This document shows, one piece after another, positions 63,142 to 64,000 of a stretch of DNA of 64,000 nucleotides. The DNA lies in NCBI GenBank assembly GCA_023386585.1, contig JAEWJM010000002.1, positions 1 to 64,000 of the forward strand, written 5' to 3'. Position 1 is the stretch's first letter. Each line of letters begins with the position of its first letter. The notes under the pieces were generated by a model. It did not search any database. It saw only the letters and a program-made list of their open reading frames with translations, and was not told where the DNA came from. Origin of the DNA: Bacteroidota bacterium. Lineage in GTDB: Bacteria; Bacteroidota; Bacteroidia; Flavobacteriales; Flavobacteriaceae. Position numbers and translations under genes: made by a program.

Positions 63142-63987
63142 ATGAAAACAATATACTTTTTGCTATTGATGGTTACGCTTTCTTCAAGCGCGGCCACGTG
63201 GACTGATTCTTTTGAAGACGGCCAGAAGCTGGCACTTGCTACGAACAGGTTTATGCTTGTCGATTTCTGGGCTACCTGGTGCGGCCCGTGCAAAAAAATG
63301 GATATTGAATCCTGGAGCAATAAAGAAGTTCAGGCACTGCTCGAAAACTTCGTCCCTGTTCGCGTTGATATCGACCTGAACCGGCCATTGGCAGAAAAGT
63401 ATGGCATCAACAGCATTCCCAACATGTACATTCTGGATGCAAATGGTCAGATTGTTTACAGCTTCGTCGGTTATCACGATCCGATGCAACTCAAACTCGA
63501 GCTCGAAAAATTTGCTTTGTCGACCGAATTTTTATCAATGGAGCTGATTAATGCATTTAAGACAAAGAGCTTTACGACAACAACCCGTTTGGTACAAAAG
63601 TATTTCGATTATTCGATGTACGTTCCGTCGAAGGTCAGGGTAAAATTCGTCACCGTAGGTTTGGCGTACTTAAAGGACGCAAAAAGACAGTTGGAAAAAA
63701 AATCGGAAGACTACAGCGAAAAACTGCAAAAAGCCGAATTGCTGGAATTGTCGGAATACGCGTTTGAAGGCAAATACTCAAAATTAGACAAGAAGTTGGC
63801 CGATCAGTTTCCAGAAAATAAGATATTGGAAGACAACCTGCCGTATTTTTATTTCCTCAAACTGGTTGCAGCAAAAGGAAACAATTCTGCGAACCTGGCC
63901 GCCGTTGAGGAAAGAGCCGCTTCGATCGAGGGGTTTGATTACTTCGCTAAGAAAGCCGAAACCTTGCTTGCCGTCAAAGATCAATAA
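63142..63987 (+). CDS. secreted thioredoxin-fold protein
   Basis: 281 residues from the ATG at 63142 (a TTG two codons earlier is possible). The signal peptide ends SSSAA. The thioredoxin domain (~20-130) has the WCGPC active site (W46, C47, C50) and cis-Pro in INSIPNMYILD. The C-terminal ~145 residues are helical, with AKRQLEKKSEDYSEKLQKAELLELSEYAFEG, and not recognised. It may serve periplasmic disulfide reduction, but partners are not visible. The stop is 13 bases before the window end. Confidence 0.9.
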   Translation: MKTIYFLLLMVTLSSSAATWTDSFEDGQKLALATNRFMLVDFWATWCGPCKKMDIESWSNKEVQALLENFVPVRVDIDLNRPLAEKYGINSIPNMYILDANGQIVYSFVGYHDPMQLKLELEKFALSTEFLSMELINAFKTKSFTTTTRLVQKYFDYSMYVPSKVRVKFVTVGLAYLKDAKRQLEKKSEDYSEKLQKAELLELSEYAFEGKYSKLDKKLADQFPENKILEDNLPYFYFLKLVAAKGNNSANLAAVEERAASIEGFDYFAKKAETLLAVKDQ

Positions 63988-64000
63988 AGAAGGTACTTAC

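Noticed and set aside
1..64000. tRNA or rRNA genes
   Set aside because: No cloverleaf-like segments with T-loop GTTCGAATC-type motifs or rRNA words were noticed in the intergenic regions; a tRNAscan run would be decisive.

Overview
The window is chromosomal DNA from a member of the Bacteroidetes, almost certainly a Flavobacteriaceae bacterium. The evidence is a gliding-motility ATPase gene (gldA), a type IX secretion sorting domain on a secreted protease, GLPGLI, DUF5686 and head-GIN proteins, a bisected methionine synthase, the exbB-exbD-exbD-tonB locus, and promoters of the Bacteroidetes TTG-N19-TAnnTTTG type with almost no Shine-Dalgarno sequences. Base composition looks fairly balanced, which would be high for Flavobacterium itself. 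No rRNA, tRNA, CRISPR array, prophage or complete insertion sequence was seen.

Layout. 0-9 kb: a four-helix-bundle protein, the etfB-etfA-nuclease cluster, a DUF2130 protein, a secreted VOC protein, copper nitrite reductase (nirK) and pyruvate dehydrogenase E1 beta. 8.9-9.6 kb: a 194-bp tandem repeat. 9.7-24.5 kb: cell-envelope genes (DUF5686 barrel, T9SS metalloprotease, GLPGLI plus TonB-receptor-like pair) with a DNA glycosylase, a membrane pyrophosphatase carrying a Cys-rich tail, and a deoxynucleoside kinase. 24.5-32 kb: the methionine/SAM locus, with metK facing metH (two genes) and metF. The metH side has a SAM-I riboswitch; the metK leader carries a SAM-II-like motif. The second metH gene contains an in-frame DUF559 nuclease module bounded by GC-rich inverted repeats. 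32-45 kb: lipid A deacylase-like protein, GIN lipoprotein, gldA, then a run of aromatic-pathway and housekeeping genes (DAHP synthase/chorismate mutase, rsgA, dtd, two DUF3857 proteins, a MazG-like protein, aroA, queA). 45-49 kb: kynurenine operon (kynU, ureohydrolase-family gene, kmo). 49-53 kb: type II NADH dehydrogenase and a four-gene herA-like cluster. 53-59 kb: the ExbB/ExbD/TonB energy-transduction operon with a PstS-like lipoprotein and a TPR protein. 59-64 kb: queE, DUF2059, an aminotransferase, a methyltransferase, a Cys-cluster protein and a secreted thioredoxin-like protein.

Several non-genic layers overlie the genes. At least five copies of a dispersed hairpin element sit in gene-end intergenic regions, one of them between the SAM-I aptamer and metH and itself containing a second, perfect 15-bp palindrome. 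G-rich and C-rich word-like microrepeats fill many intergenic gaps. The most interesting items are the DUF559 insertion in MetH, the pair of different SAM-sensing leaders in one divergent promoter region, the dispersed hairpin family and the 194-bp tandem repeat. All functional calls rest on reading motifs by eye; no database search was run.
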